Shown piece by piece: positions 61,240 through 64,000 of a DNA stretch of 64,000 nucleotides. This stretch comes from JAAYAY01 sp963674575 (lineage in GTDB: Bacteria; Planctomycetota; Planctomycetia; Pirellulales; Thermoguttaceae). Numbering within the stretch: position 1 is the stretch's first letter; every line of letters starts with the position of its first letter. The DNA lies in the NCBI GenBank assembly GCA_963674575.2, contig CAXXQT010000002.1, positions 868,001 to 932,000 of the forward strand, given 5' to 3'. Both the position numbers and the translations under genes were made by a program. The notes below the pieces were generated by a model. That model saw only the letters and a program-made list of their open reading frames with translations, was not told the origin of the DNA and ran no database searches.

Positions 61240-62351
61240 AGGACATCGATCTTGCCGAGCGCCGAGTTCTCTTCAGCGACGGTGACCTCGCCTATGATCG
61301 GCTCGTTGTGGCAACTGGCTCGAGTCATCACTACTTTGGAAACGATCAATGGGAGACGCACGCACCCGGCCTCAAGACGATTGAGGACGCCACAGAGATC
61401 CGCAGTCGCGTGCTGATGGCATTCGAGCAAGCCGAGAAGGAGACCGACCCGGTGCGTGTCCGCCAGTTACTACGATTTGTCGTTGTCGGCGGAGGTCCAA
61501 GCGGCGTCGAACTCGCCGGTACCCTTGCCGAGATCGCCCAGGACACACTCAAGCACGAATTTCGCTCGATCGATCCTGCCGACGCAGAGATTGTTCTCCT
61601 CGAAGGCGGCAATCGCGTGTTGCCTAGTTATCCCGGCCAGCTACCGCGTAGAGCCGAGGCCCAGTTGGAGGATCTCGGTGTGAGCGTCCGAACCAATGCT
61701 ATGGTAACAGATGTACAGAAAAACCGAGTTGTCGCACGGGTTGACGGAAAGGCAGAGAAGATCGACACGTACACGGTTCTCTGGGGAGCTGGCGTGAAAG
61801 CCTCGCCAATCGGGGAATTGCTTGCCCAGAAAGCCGGGGTTCAATCTGACTCCATGGGGCGGATTCCAGTTGGCCCCGACTTGACCGTGCCTGGCCATCC
61901 CGAGGTTTTCGTCATTGGAGACGTGGCAAGGTTCGAGCACGGTTCCGAGGAACCTCTTCCTGGTGTCGCGCCGGTTGCCATCCAACAGGGAAAACACTGC
62001 GCCAAGACGATACGCAATCGGATCCAAGGAAGAGAGAGCGCGTCATTTCGATACCGAGACTTGGGTACGATGGCCACCATCGGTCGGCACCGAGCTGTCG
62101 CCGTGGTTGGTCCGTGGCGACTGAGTGGCTATCTCGCATGGCTGATGTGGCTGACCATCCACCTCATGTACATTGTCGAGTTTCAGAATCGCCTGCTCGT
62201 TTTCATCCAATGGGCTTGGAACTATCTCACCTGGAATCGATCCGCTCGGTTGATTACCAACTCCAGAAGGGCGACGGCGGCACTCGCACCACCGCGGAAT
62301 GACTGTACCGAGCGTGAATCGGAACAGCTCCGGAAGTCGCAGAAGCTCTGA
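61233..62351 (+). pseudogene. ndh: Type II NADH dehydrogenase (NDH-2), 5'-truncated
   Basis: The homologous frame begins EVQDIDLAERRVLFSDGDLA, YDRLVVATGSSHHYFGND and continues FVVVGGGPSGVELAGTLAEIA (NADH-binding Rossmann motif), VLWGAGVKASP, HPEVFVIGDVARFE and PGVAPVAIQQGKH (FAD segment), ending with the membrane-associated LSGYLAWLMWLTIHLMYIVEF. About 90 N-terminal residues including the first FAD-binding GxGxxG are absent; a GTG at 61308 could start a shorter product with no flavin-binding N-terminus. NDH-2 oxidises NADH and reduces quinone. This copy is very likely non-functional. Confidence 0.85.
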
Positions 62352-62386
62352 TCCGTCCAGACCGTGCAGCTTCAGAAACACGCGAC

Positions 62387-64000
62387 CTAGCCAAGAATCT
62401 CCAGATCCAATTCGGGCTCGCCCACGGTGACAATTCCGAGGTGACCATCCACGGTCACGACCACTCCATCGTCGAGCAGGTCAGTAAGCCTGGAGACACC
62501 GTTGACACAGGGGATCCCCAACTCGCGAGCGATGATTGCTCCATGGATGAGCATTCCTCCACGCCGTTCGACGACTGCGCATGCCAGTGGGACCAAGTGG
62601 GTCATCATGGGCTGGATTGCGTCGCACACCAGCACCTCCCCGGCTCGAAAGCTCTCCAGGTCAGTCGCAGACCGAATAATGCGAACGCGGCCTCTGGCAA
62701 TTCCGATCGCGGCCGGCTGCCCAATCAGTTGACGAGGTTTCTCCTCAACATCGCTCGGAGCTTCACGGGCCTCCCTTCCTTGAGTCTCAGGTAGGACAAC
62801 GGGACCTCCTGCGGGATCACGCAATGCGGAGCATACCAGCTCGAGATACTCAATACGGTTTTCCGCTTCCGCATCGACCCGTCCGGTCGTCTTCAATCGC
62901 TCCATCGCTAGATCCAGAGCTCGCAGTAGCTGGCTTTCCAGTCGAGCCACGAGAATATTGTCGTCGTCACGTAGCCTCCAACTAAGGCGGCCTAATCGAA
63001 GCACCTCACGGGCTTCTGCCTCTCGCTCAGATCCCACTTCGTCAAGCAGGCGTTTTTGCAATTCGCCCGCAGAGACCTTTTCGGACACGAGGTCACCGCC
63101 GATCCGGGGACCGAGCTCAAGAACGGTTCGCAAGAGGGCGGCAGGTCGATCGGCCAACCGCACCCCGTCGAACGCGATGTCCAGATAGGATCTGCGCAGT
63201 TCGTTGAAAGCGTCAAGGAAAGCTTGCCCTCCCGAAACGGTTGCCATTGCGTTGTTGAGAAACTGATCGAGAGCGAATGCCGAATCAGTCGTCTCGATTG
63301 CTTGTTCCAGAACGTTGCGAGCTGGAAGATTCGTGGTCAGCAGCCGAGCCACTTCCCGCATCGATCGATTGCGTTGAGCCGCCAGCATATCTTCACCCCG
63401 CAAGAGCTCCACGAACTCGTAGGGATCTTCAGGGCGAACGGCATCGTTGTAGTAGAGTCCCAAATAGCGGACGCCATGGGCCATCGGGATGAACTCGTCC
63501 CAATAGATCTCCTTCCAATGATCGATGAGCCCTTTGCGCTCTTCGAGGCGGTCTGCAAGTGCCGGGTCGTCCAAGCAGTCAAGATCTTCGGCAGCCAGTC
63601 TGTCGCCGGTCCGCGCAAGTTCCGGAATCAGCTTCCCGGCGACTCGATCGCACAGATCTTTGAGTCTTTGGCGTCCTGGGCGCAAGGTGAGATACCAGGG
63701 ACGCTGATCGTCCGCATCCGCCGCACATGAGCCAGCCTGCGTGACCGGACGAGCCTGGAGCAGTGCCAGTCGGTCGCGCCGCCCGGTCCACTCCATGTCC
63801 GGAGGCCACCCCATCATTTCTTCCACTCGGTCGAGCACTTCGAGAAGTGCGTGCAGATCTGTTTGTGCCAGAAGCTCCCGGTCGGCATTGCGGTCTGCTG
63901 AATCCCCACGTCGGCTCTCGATGAGTTGCCTGGACGAGCGTGCGAAGACCCATCGATCCGGATCTGTATTTCCGTCGACAAGATCGGCGCATACGCCGGG
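62387..64000 (-). CDS. PEP synthase/pyruvate-phosphate-dikinase-like protein (5' end beyond window)
   Basis: At least 538 residues; the frame stays open to the window edge. Its first visible part (ADLVDGNTDPDRWVFARS, VEEMMGWPPDMEWTGRRDRLALLQARPVT) is the end of the ATP-grasp nucleotide-binding domain of PPDK/PEP synthase proteins. A ~300-residue helical middle follows. The C-terminus is the PEP-utiliser swivelling domain: RVRIIRSATDLESFRAGEVLVC, then the phosphohistidine loop AVVERRGGMLIHGAIIAREL and GIPCVNGV. The PEP/pyruvate TIM-barrel domain is absent, so this resembles the shorter PEP-utilising enzymes (rifampicin phosphotransferase-like) more than PEP synthase. Substrate unknown. Confidence 0.8.
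   Translation of the reverse strand, partial: PGVCADLVDGNTDPDRWVFARSSRQLIESRRGDSADRNADRELLAQTDLHALLEVLDRVEEMMGWPPDMEWTGRRDRLALLQARPVTQAGSCAADADDQRPWYLTLRPGRQRLKDLCDRVAGKLIPELARTGDRLAAEDLDCLDDPALADRLEERKGLIDHWKEIYWDEFIPMAHGVRYLGLYYNDAVRPEDPYEFVELLRGEDMLAAQRNRSMREVARLLTTNLPARNVLEQAIETTDSAFALDQFLNNAMATVSGGQAFLDAFNELRRSYLDIAFDGVRLADRPAALLRTVLELGPRIGGDLVSEKVSAGELQKRLLDEVGSEREAEAREVLRLGRLSWRLRDDDNILVARLESQLLRALDLAMERLKTTGRVDAEAENRIEYLELVCSALRDPAGGPVVLPETQGREAREAPSDVEEKPRQLIGQPAAIGIARGRVRIIRSATDLESFRAGEVLVCDAIQPMMTHLVPLACAVVERRGGMLIHGAIIARELGIPCVNGVSRLTDLLDDGVVVTVDGHLGIVTVGEPELDLEILG

Overview
The window looks like a chromosome segment of a Planctomycetota-type bacterium (a Verrucomicrobiota/Lentisphaerota relative is the main alternative). 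The reasons are three formylglycine sulfatases, many secreted carbohydrate-active proteins without SusC/SusD, a XylR-type LacI/AraC hybrid regulator, and secreted DUF, PDZ, HEAT and LamG proteins. This assignment is inferred from gene content only. No rRNA, tRNA or CRISPR array was recognised.

Positions 1-700 hold two leftovers: the C-terminus of an FtsX-type ABC permease and the C-terminal half of an EamA transporter. Positions 699-13582 are a first polysaccharide-degradation block. It holds a heparinase-type lyase with a CBM, a GH117-like enzyme, a GntR/FCD regulator beside a 12-bp-arm palindrome, a GH16 agarase/porphyranase-like gene interrupted by an in-frame TGA, a sulfatase, an alginate-lyase-family protein, a GHL15-like putative glycosidase and a second sulfatase. 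The mixture points to sulfated algal (red-algal galactan type) or similarly complex glycans.

Positions 14149-36270 are a second block arranged around a divergent XylR regulator. A compact ten-gene minus-strand run reads Na+/sugar symporter, EamA exporter, GHMP-kinase-like protein, mannose-1-phosphate guanylyltransferase, LamG protein, PDZ/toroid/HEAT protein, SASA esterase, GHL15-like protein, sulfatase, and an acetyl-xylan-esterase-like/GH10 xylanase fusion. On the plus strand are XylR, a Tat-exported FAD oxidoreductase and a GH67/GH20-like glycosidase. Esterases and sulfatases would strip substituents, the lyases and glycosidases would depolymerise, and the symporter would import the sugars.

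An apparently non-coding 1.1 kb stretch (36271-37410) precedes a glutamate dehydrogenase. From there to the right edge the genes resemble the light/photo-oxidative-stress gene set of other bacteria: an FAD amine-oxidase-like protein, SDR-DUF2867, FeS photolyase, DUF2177, DUF1295, DCC thiol oxidoreductase, fasciclin, ferritin-like proteins, CIA30, P450, an MFS transporter and NDH-2. This part is heavily rearranged. An IS66 element with clear terminal repeats but no target duplication sits between two half-genes. A DUF4198-like secreted protein is fused in frame to the C-terminus of an FeS photolyase. A PQQ-propeller gene and a CIA30 copy are 5'-truncated. An SDR gene and an NDH-2 gene have lost their 5' ends at one shared junction. 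The window ends inside a PEP-synthase/PPDK-like gene.

The most interesting points are the in-frame gene chimera, the clustered deletion junctions, the interrupted GH16 gene, the two operator-like palindromes next to the sugar regulators, and several multidomain secreted proteins of unknown activity.
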